A DNA stretch of 64,000 bases, taken from Sipunculus nudus (Eukaryota; Annelida; Sipuncula; Golfingiida; Sipunculidae). The stretch spans positions 6,194,664 through 6,258,663 of the forward strand of contig CM049315.1 in NCBI GenBank assembly GCA_026874595.1. The letters are read 5' to 3'. Both the position numbers and the translations under genes were made by a program. Each line of letters starts with the position of its first letter. Within the stretch, counting starts at the first letter, position 1. Positions 1-12,900 of the stretch are shown here, piece by piece. The notes under the pieces are model-generated. The model was not told where the DNA came from. It saw nothing but the letters and a program-made list of their open reading frames with translations, and did not search any database.

Positions 1-228
1 TTCAGGCATCCCTGTCATGCAATATGCATGATTATCTGCAGTAAGGGGGAGGACATAGACAGGTCTGTGGTGTCTGCACTGGTAACTGGGCCACTGGTAG
101 ACAATTAGGATTAACAGCCATTTGGGAGATTATTAAAAATTAATGACCATCCAGCAATTACTTTAAAAAAATCAAAGTGGTTCCGATAAATTTATGGGTT
201 CCCATGATAGTTGGTAAGCTACACTTTT

Positions 229-954
229 TAGCCCTCAGCCCTTAGGCTGATGGGCTATTGTCGTCACCCAAGCTGTCCGTCTGTCCGTCCATCCGTCCAG
301 CGTCCGTTAACTTTTATCTTGTGAGCGGGATATCTTGTGAAGGATTCGCGGTCAGAATTTTATTTCCTCGATAAAGATGTATATCGACAAAATCTCGGTC
401 AAGTTCAAAGATGGGTGACCTTGACCTATTTCTCTGCATTTTAGAGCTGTTTATAGAAAAACACATAGATGCTTATTACTCAGGAACCGTTTGGTGGATT
501 TTCACAAAACTTACTTATTATTGGGACTGATAGTCTGAACCTGCTACACAAGTTTGGTGGCGCCACCTACAATTTCTGATTTTTAATGAATTTTTCTTGG
601 ATTTTTCAACTTTGGCCTTGTGAGCGGGATATTTCTAAAAGGATTCACAATAGGAATTTTATTTCTTTGGTGAAGATGTATATCGACAAAATCTCGGTCA
701 AGTTCGAAGATGGGTGACCTTGACCTACTTTTCAAGGTCACAGAGCTTATAATAGAATAAAGCTTATTTTTCAGGAAGCATTTGGTGGATTGTTATGAAT
801 CATGGTACATTACCTCTCCATTTTAAATTTATAACTGAGACATGTACAGATATACATCCATGTGAGAACAGATATTTAGTACTTGTTACTGTTACCACCT
901 CTAAACACTGTTCTTTTGGCTGAGGGCTTTTGTCAGCTTCTGCTGATATTCTAG
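229..954 (+). mobile_element. Helitron/Helentron-like non-autonomous element, family A copy 1
   Basis: The 5' end carries AGCCCTCAGCC (230-240). An exact inverted copy, GGCTGAGGGCT, lies subterminally at 918-928. It is followed by a hairpin (TCAGC at 933-937, GCTGA at 942-946) and the 3' terminus CTAG before TT (951-954). Terminal 5' repeat, subterminal 3' repeat, hairpin and CTAG are what is described for Helitron2/Helentron-derived HINE elements. The body contains a roughly 300-bp unit with a GTGAGCGGGATAT motif and a GGTGGCGCCACC palindrome at 556-567. There is no coding capacity. A longer copy lies at 39966-41265, so the boundaries are supported by two copies; the superfamily is inferred. 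Confidence 0.7.
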
Positions 955-1176
955 TTAATTTTTGTCAAGTAAAACTTTATTGTCAGCATTCATACAGCTA
1001 CATTAGCCACAGTGATAGATATAAATGTTCTATTTTAGGGACTGTTTTGATGAATTACTGATTGGAATGGCTCTGCTGCATGCAAATTGACTTTTATGTT
1101 TAAATGTTAACCTGAATTATAATTGCAGTTTTGCCAGAGTGCTGAATTGATCAGTGAAATATCATTTTATATGATT

Positions 1177-2002
1177 TATTGTATCCGCCAAAACAAAGTT
1201 TTGCGAATACTCTGTTTTTGACTGGGTTCCGTCTACGCTGCTGCAGTGTTCATTTCCAGGATAGAACTCTGAGACCACTGGACAGATTTTTCCAAAACTT
1301 TACACTATTATCGGGTCTCATGTTAACTGGTGCCAAAATATTTTGCGTTGACCTCTGACCTTTCTCCTCTCAAGTGCGTCCATCTGTCATCTATTTTGAC
1401 ACATAAACCCACATATATTTGGACTTGTTTGACCAATCAGGAAAAACATTTTGCACTAATGTAGCTCTAATGGATAGCTTTATAACATTCATAAAAAATT
1501 ATGGTGCCACCTGCAACCATTTTTGCACAGCGTTGATCTGTTCATCTGCCTTTGGATAAAATCACTCATATCTCGGCAATGAATAGACTTAATCACCTGA
1601 AATTTTGCATGTGTATTCATTCTGGATAGCTTTCTTGATTTTATGGCAGGTGGCTCCACCTACTTTCATGTTCAGGCTGCAGACATCAATGCTTGTACAC
1701 CACCTGCAACCAATTTTGCACAGCGTCCCTCTGTTGGTCTGCTGTGGGATAAAATCTCTCAAATCTCGGCAGTGGTTTGGCTTATCTACCTCAAATTTTG
1801 CAATTGTATACAACTTGGATAAATTTCCGGATTTTGTGGCAGGTGGCGCCACCTACATACAGCTTTTGGCAGCAGACATCCATGCTAACATGCAACACAC
1901 TTCTCTCTATTTCTCTTTGCCACTCAATCCATGCCTCACTTCATTGTCCCACTCTGGTTTCGGCAGATACACAAAGTGGCTTGTCGACTTCCCTTATTCT
2001 AG
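1177..2002 (+). mobile_element. Helitron/Helentron-like element, family B copy 1
   Basis: This copy starts near ATTGTATCCGCCAAAA and ends ATTCTAG before TT (CTAG 1999-2002). Its body has the family-B repeat unit with phrases such as TTTTGCACAGCGT and a GGTGGCGCCACC palindrome at 1842-1853. Three further copies lie at 5997, 28572 and 42586 with the same ends. The 3' hairpin is degenerate here. Apparent reading frames in it are short, overlap each other and follow the repeat, so I do not call a gene. Confidence 0.65.
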
Positions 2003-2936
<934 letters not shown>

Positions 2937-3035
2937 ACTCTGAAGAAAAACAACACTGTTAATTCACAACAGTCTGTTTAACGGGATGCGACCCGATCAT
3001 CAGGTGAATGTGGTTAGAATCTTTTATATATATAT

Positions 3036-3333
3036 GTCACAGGCGAAATTAGAATCCAGGCGGATTTAAAATCTGCCTAGGCGAGATTAAAATTTCTATC
3101 TCGCCTAGGCGGATTTAACATCTGCCTAGGCCAGATTGAAATTTTGATTCCGCCTAGGCGAGATTAAAATCCTGTTATGATCATATGTAGGATTTCAATC
3201 TCGCCTAGGCAGATTTTAAATCTGCCTAGGCGAGACTGAAATTTTGATTTCGCCTAGGCTATATTAAAATCCTAGCTATTAATCTGCTTGATTCAATTAT
3301 TTGGTTTAATCATGCTGATTATTTCATTATAAT
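3036..3333 (+). repeat. Left long inverted repeat of the foldback element
   Basis: The arm is built from reiterated short palindromes around GCCTAGGC separated by 15-25 bp, giving a ladder of small hairpins inside one large hairpin. It pairs with 4629-4951. Confidence 0.75.
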
Positions 3334-4628
3334 GTATATCTTCAAAAGTATAATCTTAATATTTAATGATAACATTATAAAATTAGTGACTAAAACAAGT
3401 TACTTGAGCTTAAAATAAATTCGGATTTATTACACTCATGATTTTACTGGGGTTGTCCTTTTATTTTTAACATATTTAATAGCAATTTAATTTTAGCAGA
3501 CTGACAAAACAACACGAAATATGTTAATGTACACATCTGCAAAACTGGAAGTCTACCTAATATTTTAATTTTTTTCCACCGTATTCTACAGCACATTTTC
3601 ACACAAAATGTTGATAAAAAAATATATATATGTCACAGTGTAGATGGGAATCCAGTTGAGTTGGAAACTCAACTATTTCAGATGGGAATCCCCATCTTAA
3701 CAGTTGAGATGGGGATAGTCACTACTGAGATTGGAATATTCCAATTTACACTTGTTCACATTGGGATATCCAGAAGTCAACCAGTTCATTTTGGGATAAA
3801 CTGAATACACTAGTTTACATGAGAATATTTTAGTTTAGATGTTACCAAGAGAAACAGTTTATTTTAAAATATCCTGAAATACACCAGTCTACTTAAGAAT
3901 ATCTCAACCTTATTGTTAAGATATATTTTTTCCCTATTTCTTTTAAGTGGACACAAGAACATTAAGCCTTGGAACATTGAGTAGCTGCAAAAAATTACAG
4001 ATATTATTGTATAAATAAATGAGGGAATTAAACAGACTAGGAGTGTATATTCTGAGAGTAACTACCAAGAACACATGTATAAAAAGATACTCTTTTATTA
4101 TATTTAACATTTAGCAATTCCATAACTACATGGTAATCACAGTCTAAAATATGCAGTATGCACCATTTATAATAAACAATATAAATAACTAAAATATTCA
4201 AATACCTGTATCTTCCTTGCCCCTTTCAGCTAATAAAAAGCCAAAATTTAATGTTATTTGCCAAGGCAAAAAATAAATGCTGAAACCTGAAAAAATCAGA
4301 CTGAAAATATACCTGTGTTTTTTTTTTTTTAATTTCACCCACCTGTCAGAAAACTTCATCACTTCTGTAAAGCATTCTTTAGCATCAGTGATTATAAAAT
4401 CCATTTATTTTTTATGTTCATTAAGATATAGTGTTCTTAATAAACTGATCTTTCAAAATCCAAAGTTTCTGTAAAACTTACACTGATAACAAAGCAAAAT
4501 TAAAATTTCCATCTTGTGGGCCAGGGCAGATCTTAAATTCCTAAAATGGTCCTATTCATTAAGATGTTCAGATATACAATTCTCAACAGATAAATCTCTC
4601 CACGCCAAACGTGAGAATAAACTGCAAT

Positions 4629-4951
4629 TATTATGAAACAATCAGCATGATTAAACCAAAGAATTGAATGACGCAGATTAAAAGCTAGGATTTTAATTAG
4701 GCCTAGGCAAAATCAGAATTTCAATCTCGCCTAGCAGATTTAAAATCAGCCTAGGCGAGATTGAAATCCTACATATAATCATAGCAGGATTTTAATCTGG
4801 CCTAGGGGGAATCAGAATTTCAATCTGGCCTAGGCAGATTTAAAATCCGCCTAGGCGAGATTAAAATTTTAATCTTGCCTAGGCGAAATCAAAATTTCAA
4901 TCTCGCCTAGGCGGATTTTAAATCCGCCTGGATTCTAATTTCGCCTGTGAC
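4629..4951 (-). repeat. Right long inverted repeat of the foldback element
   Basis: Reverse complement of the left arm with scattered substitutions and small indels. The GCCTAGGC palindromes are again conserved in register. The innermost part pairs CAGCATGATTAAACCAA with its complement near 3303-3319. Confidence 0.75.
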
Positions 4952-5996
4952 ATATATATATATATATATATATATATTGATATATATTACATTATCTATG
5001 CTCTCTGTTTTACGGATCGAGCCCTCTGTTGACGCAAGGATTTATATATATATATAAAGTTCAAAAGTTCATACTTCTTAACAACCAATTATTTCCAATT
5101 AGCGGATGATAGAGATCAACCAATTTTACTGATGATGGATCATGAAATTACAGCCAGTGCCCAACACTACCATTAGTCCTTGTGCAACTCTCAGCATGCT
5201 GTCTGTCATGAGTTCAGGCTTCACGCTGGTTTAACAGCCTTATGTTCTTAGGAGAATCAACATTATGTCAGAGTTAATGGTTATTTTAATGTAATCCTGC
5301 AGGCCACCTTACAGGATACTGATGTGTGGAGTTGTATTAAGATATCAAACATTTCCTTGTGTCATAATGACCTAATAGCATATCCTCTTACACATAACAC
5401 CATGTGACTGGTAAAGGATCTTGTGAATCCATATATGTACATGATTGTGGCAGCCTGCGGTCACTTGAAATACCTAAAGCACTTATTTCATTTACAATGT
5501 GGTGACATGATATCATCTAGAAATAGAACATTTCCTGATGATAACATGAAGTCAGGGATCCATCATATGGCTATATCACCGTCTTATGTTATCTTACCAT
5601 CAGTCTCTGTAACATAATATAGATTCAGAATATTATATGATTGAAAATGTGGGTTGCCAGTTTTCAGTGAATTTAAGATTTTTTTATGCTGTCTGGTTAA
5701 AGTTGGCACAACTAACAAAATAATAATGATTTACTTTGTAGGTAAACACATAATTGATGACTAGAAAAAAAAAATAAAAACATCAGATGTCCTTTTTTAT
5801 ATGCCCATTAAGATGGGACAAATTATCGTACAAGTAACATTGGCAGTATCTATCTGCACGCCCATCCATCTGTTAAATTTGAGTGTTGCCACAAAAATAT
5901 ACCAGGGATTTTTTAGATTTTCATTAAACTCACTTTAACTTTTTACCAAAAGATTATCTCACTTGAGTCTAATTCTTAGTAAAGTCCATGCATATT
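4952..5996. other. AT microsatellite remnant, then non-coding
   Basis: A short AT run at 4952-4979 and another at 5042-5056 flank a roughly 60-bp unique piece. The rest is AT-rich with no supported feature. Confidence 0.45.
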
Positions 5997-7226
5997 TAAT
6001 TGTATCTGCCAAAACGAAGTTCCGAAACTTACACAAATTATCGGGTCACATGTGAACTGGTGCCTAACCAAGTGACCTTAACCTCTGACTTTTCCTCTCT
6101 GCCCAGCGTCCGTTTGTGCGTCTGTTTCCACACATAAACCCACATATCTCGGGAACCGTTTGACCGATCAGGAAAAATATTTTACACAAATGTAGCCCTG
6201 GGATAGCTTTATAACATACACAAAAAAGGTGGCACCACCTGCAACCATGTTTGCACAGTGTCCATCTGTTCATCTACCTTGGATTAAAATCACTCATATC
6301 TCTGCAGTGGTTTGACTAATTCACCTAAAATTCGGCATGCATATTCATCCTAGATAGCTTTCTTGATTTTATTACAGGTGGCGCCACCTACATTCACGTT
6401 AACGCTGCAGACGTCCAAGCTCATATCTCAGGAACCGTTTAACCAATCGGGAAAATTTTTTTACACAAATGTAGCCCGTGGATAGCTTTATAACATACAA
6501 AACAATGGTGGCCCCACCTGCAGCCATTTTTGCACAGCGTCTATCTGTTTGTATGCCTTAGGTTAAAATCACTCATATCTCTGCAGTGGTTTGACCAAAT
6601 TACCTGAAATTCGGCATGCTTATACATCCCGCATAGCTTTCTTGATTTAATGACAGGTGGCGGCACCTACATTCACGTTCACACTGTAGACACCCATGCT
6701 AATATCTCCGGACTCGTTTAACCAATCAGGAAAAAAAATTTACACAAATGTAGCCCTTTATCCTAGATAGCTTTCTTGATTTTATGACAGGTGGCGCCAC
6801 CTACATTCACGTTCACGCTGCAGACATTAATGCTTATAAATATCTCCAGAACTGTTTGACCAATCAGGAAAAACACAAATGTAGCCCTTGGATAGCTTTA
6901 TAACATACACAAAAATGTGGCGCCACCTGCAGCCATTTTTGCACAAGGTCCATCTGTTTATCTGCTTTGGGATAAAATCACTCATATCTCTGCAGTGGTT
7001 TGACTTTTCCACATGAAATTTTGCATGTGTATACATCTTGGATAGTTTCTTGTTCAAATAACAGATGGCGCCACCTACAATCATGTTTACATGGCAGACA
7101 TCAATTCTAATATGTAACACATGTAGCTCTAGCTTCCCCTTGCCACTCAATCCATGCCTCACTTCACCCGTCCTTCTCTGATTTTGGCGGATACACGTAG
7201 TCTCTTGTGGACTACCTGTATTCTAG
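5997..7226 (+). mobile_element. Helitron/Helentron-like element, family B copy 2
   Basis: The 5' end reads TAATTGTATCTGCCAAAA. The subterminal 3' inverted copy TTTTGGCGGATAC lies at 7183-7195. It is followed by a perfect 6-bp hairpin (GTAGTC 7197-7202, GACTAC 7210-7215), 7 bp, then CTAG before TT at 7223-7226. The interior consists of diverged tandem units of about 200-250 bp, each with GGTGGCGCCACC-type palindromes (6377, 6790). Non-coding and non-autonomous. Confidence 0.75.
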
Positions 7227-8024
7227 TTAAATCTGAGGTTGTCAGACTTATATCTGGTATTGCAGGGAAAACTAGCAATTTTATTGGCTTTAATGATGTT
7301 CAGTATGAATATTAATTTGTTTAACCAATGTTTAACCAACTCACCTGGGTTCAAATCTCTGCAAAGTCTGTGCATGTGGAATGAGGTCAAATTTCAAACA
7401 ACAAAGAACTGGTGTATTTTGTACCCTTGAGGCTTGGCAGCCATCAAACATTTGTTTAAAAATTCCAAGGTGGACTACTTACTTGGGTTGCTATCTTGCA
7501 TGCAGTACCTACCGGGTCATGCTTGATTACAATTTTGTTATGTTTTCAAATAATTATAAAGTATGTTGATATCAAAATACTTGATTTCATAAATGTATTT
7601 AAACTAATGTAACATGTGTCATCAAATTCATATTCCACTTCCCTTACGTAAGGAATCTTAGCTTTAGACTTGCTTGTAGGGGTCATCTCTGTTTATAACC
7701 ATGGCATGTAAATGGCTAAGCCACAAAACCATAACCCACTGGTATAAGTGTATAAAGTTTTAATGCTGCATATGATAAAATATCCCATCAAGCAAGTTCT
7801 TACTCCTGACAAGGGTGCTTGTTTTCTTGTTAATATGAATACATGCAGCATGTGTAAAAGCCCCTTAAAAAATGAACATACATTGACTGCTCTTGTATTG
7901 TCTGGTGTGACTGGCACATTGATTTAAATCCAGGTACTCTTGTTTGATATAATTTCCTTGTCAATATCAAACATCTGTCATTGTAATAGGATACAACAAC
8001 TACATACATTAAAACAGTATGGTA
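7227..8024. other. Non-coding stretch
   Basis: No supported gene or repeat. Short reading frames here show no family features or splice context that would make them credible. Confidence 0.4.
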
Positions 8025-8445
8025 CTACCATGTCGGTGCAGCTATGCTTTCACAGACCTTGACTCAGGGAGCTGCTGTGGCACCTAATTTTATGAGTAAT
8101 GAACCAGCCTGCAAGTGTTTGGGTAGAAATTAGAACAGCAAATCAAATGCAATGAACAGAATGTAAACAATACACAGTTTGAACACTGCTTGAACAAGAA
8201 CACATGCAAAGGAAACCAGAAAGGTTTATATAGAGCTCTTTAATTGATTGGTCAAATTTTTAGTTTCTTCCCAGCAATGCTTAATGTTTGGTCTAGAAAT
8301 AGCATCAGACATGCTCCAACAGCCGCTTAAGAAAAGTGTATTTGAATCATTTGATTGTTTCAGTTGCCCTCTTCTAATTCATGAAATAGATGACAGGATG
8401 GCTGAATCAAGGTCTGTGAAAGCATAGCAGCCACAGACCTGGTAG
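8025..8445. mobile_element. MITE with about 40-bp TIRs and TA duplication
   Basis: The left end CTACCATGTCGGTGCAGC continues into GCTATGCTTTCACAGACCTT. The reverse complement of that latter segment lies at the right end (about 8409-8430), which closes with CTGGTAG. Both sides are flanked by TA. TIRs with a TA duplication fit a Tc1/mariner-type MITE. There is no coding sequence. Confidence 0.7.
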
Positions 8446-9075
8446 TATTCAGAAGCAATCACTGACATTCAGAGAAAGTTAAATTCTTTAAGAAAGTGAT
8501 TTTCTTTATAGAATGTTTCTGACAGGAAAAAAGCAGTATATAAAATCCATGCCCATTAATGATGTATTTGTAGCAGCTACTAGTAAGCAGAATCCTTATG
8601 CTGTTCAATATTGGTGGTGCATATACTAATACTAAAAAATTGCTCTCATTTTATATTATATACTTGTAGTTAGTGCAAGGTCCATGACATACATACTCAC
8701 TGAACCTGCCTTATTCATCTATCATAATACAAATAATTATAGTTTGTCACTGATATTCTTATTTACATTCACTGCTTTGGATGCTGAGTCAGTATGCTAA
8801 TTGAGTGTGTGTATCACATGACATCTTCAGATTGAATTTATTATAGTCTCTGATATTTGCCCTATTTTTACAATGTATTTATTTAATAACACTTCACATT
8901 CAAGATACATTTGAATATTCAAACATGCCATGTTTGTAATTCCTGAAACTGATTCAGTTTGAATTATTTCATATGAACAATGCATTGTCCCTTTACTGAA
9001 ACAAAATGTCATGTGAAGTTTGATAATTGTTTCCTTACATGTGCATGTACAGTTGTACTGCTTGTTGCTGGATCA
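8446..9075. other. Non-coding stretch
   Basis: AT-rich DNA with no supported feature. Confidence 0.4.
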
Positions 9076-9084
9076 TAGTTGAAG

Positions 9085-9553
9085 TGGTCCCCCTAAACAC
9101 CCAAAACACTGGTGTTTTAGGTATCTGTGACGAAACACCACGAAACACCCACTTCACTTCAAACCTGAACCAAAAACTTAATCAATAGATAATCATCTGA
9201 TGAATATATCTCTGCAATATTGTTTCATAAATTCATGTCATAAGTATAAAAACGAGTGTTTCGTGCTGTGGTCGGTTCACCCGCGCCCACGGCAGCCGTT
9301 TATGCCAGCTATGACCCTGCCCCCTAGTGGCGCAAGTCGCAATCAAGCAGCGTACTTGTCAATTGTACAAAACACTATTGCTTTCTTTATTTTTACAGAA
9401 TAGTGGCACAAATTCTACATTAACATATCCAACAGATGATGATTTATTAACTGATACAAGTGTTTTGCTTCAAATTCGAATTTAAAATGGTGTTTCGTGG
9501 TGTTTCGTCACACGTACCCAAAACACTGGTGTTTAGGGTGTTTAGGCGGACCC
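9085..9553. mobile_element. hAT-like MITE with about 64-bp TIRs
   Basis: The ends are inverted copies over about 60 bp, both containing GACGAAACACCACGAAACAC on one strand or the other and a near-palindrome AAAACACTGGTGTTTT. Flanking sequence TAGTTGAAG (9076-9084) and TAGTTGGAG (9554-9562) looks like an 8-9 bp target duplication with one mismatch, as expected for hAT-type insertion. The central part (about 9270-9350) is clearly more GC-rich than the surroundings. It lies 280 bp upstream of the first recognised ATP7 coding exon. Confidence 0.75.
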
Positions 9554-9831
9554 TAGTTGGAGGGATCGTTGTCAAAAAGAGCATGTCATCATTTGAATTC
9601 ATGTTTAAGCAGTGTCTACTGAGGATCAACACAATTTTATGTCTCTGTTTGATGATCTTTGAAAGACTATTTTAAAATGGATGAATAAATTTTTAGTATG
9701 AAAGTGTTATTCTAGATTGTGTTTAGTGAGATTCATCACCTCTCCCTTTTCTGTTTTACCAGCCAAAGCTGCCAAACAGTTGTGATATTATTTTGATATT
9801 TGTGTTTCAGAAACATTGTCACACCCTCATT

Positions 9832-9942
9832 ATGGAGGGTAACAAAGTGACCTTCATTGATGTAGAGGGTATGACCTGTCAGTCATGTGTCAGGAACATT
9901 GAGACCAACATCGGAGACAAACAAGGCATTATCTCCATCAAG
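9832..9942 (+). CDS. ATP7: ATP7 exon 1 (residues 1-37): first half of HMA1
   Basis: The exon starts after acceptor TTTCAG (ends 9810); ATG is at 9832 and donor GTAAAT follows 9942. It encodes the GMTCQSC copper-binding loop of HMA1 and stops in phase 0 after GIISIK. The 21 nt before the ATG are stop-free, and an acceptor there means at least one upstream 5' exon exists that I could not identify. Confidence 0.92.
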
Positions 9943-12900
9943 GTAAATTATTCATGTATTTTGCATTTAGAACTCTATTGTATGTATTGGTATGATAAGA
10001 TGACACAGGACAGGAATTATTCTGTAGACTCATTAGCAAAAAAAAAAAAAAAATTGGACAATCATTTTTATGTTCTCATTTAGACACTTTAGATGGAATT
10101 TGGCCAATCTGCAATAAGAATATTAGTGTGATTTATTTCCTAAAACATTACATATGAACAAGACAAAGTTTCTTTCATTTTCCCATGCTGACATGATAAT
10201 TTCTTTTAGGTTCTTAAAGCAAGAGAACCAGTGAGCAATGTTATCAGTGAGGAGTGGATCTTCATTCACAGAAAAAATTGATCAACAAAAATGTTGTGTA
10301 AGAATAATTGATTTTTTAATGTAGTATGGTACAGTTGAAATTAAAGAAGTGGCACAATTACACCCAATATTCTGTCTAATTAAATGTCATCATATAAAAG
10401 ACTGACAACTTTGTAACGATTAAATATTGAGCTACTTCAGCAACTGACTTAAGTAAAAGTCAGTCAGTGCATGTGATTGTCTTCCAGTATTTCTGTTTTG
10501 AGCTCCTGATAATTGTGCTGATTTTGTCTCCCATGAGACACTTGATTTAATGTTATTTTTTCTCAAAGTTAGATCTATATCCACAGGTCCGTAATTAAGC
10601 CAAAACCATAGAGATGAATCAAAGTTGGTGGTTCCTAATTTGTGTATATTCTCTGAATTTTATGACATATGAAAAAAGTCAGAATATGATAACTTAAGAT
10701 ACGTAAACTCACACATACAGACCTACATGTTATTTCTATAAATTTCTTAGTGGATTGTACTGATAAATGGCCAAAATAAATGACTAAATATTTGACAGAT
10801 TTGACAGCAAGTGTGTGATATTCAATGTTTTATAATGATTAATATCACATTACTTTATATCACCTCATCTAATTTAGCACTTGTTTGATATATTATCATC
10901 AACAGAAATAACACTGCTGATAAAATAATTATAAACTAATGTTAAAAAAAATTTGAAATTCACAAATTATTTAACCCAAAGCACACAAGTTTATAAAACA
11001 AACAGCTTACCAGTGAGTGAGGGATCCAGCCATCTCTTTGCAGTAGTCCACATCATGTCTGTTCAGATAAAGCTTGCGTTAATGATCACCCATGGTGCGT
11101 GTGAACAGTCCGTATGTTCTGTGAGTCACATGGGTTTGGGAGGCCCCTTGCATGACACAGTGTTCCTCCTGATGGCAAAGTTCACTGGCTTGTGCAAGGT
11201 GTCAGACAGGTCTCAGTGAAAGTATAACCATGTACCATCAGGTAATGTTTTGTCTATGTTAGTTTTTAGCCTCTTTGATATCTATAACCTGTGATAATAT
11301 GCAGCCTTCATATCTATCTCTGGTGTCACTGACCGTGTATAGTTTACCTTTCAGCTGTATTAGCAGGTCATGATCAGAGTCCCTCAGGCTCTGTATGTAT
11401 ATGTGGTACCTGTAGCTTGTATGTCATTACTGGTTAATAAATAAGTGGGCAGCCAGACGGGTCCTGAAGCCAGTCACATGCTTGCATTATGCCTGGGCTG
11501 GCAGAACTAGGGGTGCTTTCCATTAGTAATTAATAGACCTGTAGATCCCCAGGGATGGGTGAATAGTACATAATCATTGTATCTCATGTGTGCTGTCAGT
11601 GAGAGACCATGGCAAGGAAAGGTGACTACCAGCTTGTGAGTACTATACCTATTGTGATTTCTGTGCAGACAAAGCAAACTCCATAGTGAATTAAAAATAT
11701 GTATGGCAAGATGTGCATATGAATAGGGGATTAATGACATTAGATTGACTTGTCTGTGTGTAACCAGATTTGCACTGTGGCAGTGCTTCCTAATACTCTC
11801 ATTGAACAGATATGCTGGGGCCATATATTCTTTCAGTATTAGTCCCCCATTAGTAACATGTCAGCTTGTAGATATATTCGACTTTACCTGTTTAATACCT
11901 CCACCAAGCAGTGGGGGTTATGTTTTTGTGGGCTTTGGTTTGTTTTGTTTGTCTATTAGCAAAATTACTCAAAAATCTGTAACGAATTTTGAGAAATCTT
12001 CAGGATAACTCAGCAATGATAGAATGAACAATTAACTAAATTTTGATATGTATAACATTCTGGATCCAGGAATATTTGAAGGGAAAATGCTGCTTTTCTG
12101 ACAGTTCCATATGGGGTAATGAGCTACCTTAGCGGAGGTCTGCTTTTCTAGTTTCAGTTCTTGTAAGGTTCAGCAAACCCTGCTCAGTGTAAATATTTAA
12201 TTATTTATGTTGCATATAATGAAATTAATTAGGTTAAAGAACAGGTTTTACATGTGGCTTACCCTGTGAAGAAAAAGTAGAAGTTTCATTTTGGCATTTA
12301 AATAATTTTGTAATTATATATGCCGAGACTGGAATCTGTGGATAGTATGGTTTAGTATGAATGATCTGCCACCACTGCAAAAATAGGTCTGTATGACTAA
12401 CAAAAGGAAATGTATAGACTGCTTTGCAACTTTTTTTGTGTAAAGACTTGGGACAGAGGAAGAAAGATTTAGATATTGAGATCATTATTACATAACAATG
12501 ATGTTGTATTAGTCTAATTATGGTAAAATTTGGCCCAGTGGATTTTCTTGAAATTTGGTGTACACATCAATAAATCTCGGATAACTTTATGCACAAGCTA
12601 CTTGTAATTCTTTATTTTTGTGCAGTTCACCTTGGCTCCTTCCACAACAAAATGTGAGCTTGATAACTTAAAATTAATAAGCTTATAATCTAAAAACTTT
12701 GCTCGCACACAGCCATTGGTCAAAGGACAAATACTATTTAATACTGGGTCAAAATTGTGGTTCTTGGCAGTGTACATTACCACTTTGAGTAAAATATGTA
12801 TAAAATTTCATATTTCCATTCATATGGATTTCTTAAAGTTGAATGAAGTTTGATGTGCCCTCTTGATCCAGGACAGCTTCCTATATTTCACATGATTAGT

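Larger units (their letters stand above)
3036..4951. mobile_element. Foldback-type element with about 300-bp inverted ends
   Basis: The left end begins GTCACAGGCGAAATTAGAAT and the right end is its reverse complement, finishing CGCCTGTGAC. The two ends stay alignable for about 300 bp. Both sides are flanked by alternating AT, so the target duplication cannot be resolved beyond a possible TA. No open reading frame of note lies in the 1.3-kb middle, so this is a non-autonomous foldback or very long TIR DNA element. A second GTCACAG start at about 3636, also after an AT run, suggests a related nested or partial end inside it. Confidence 0.75.
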
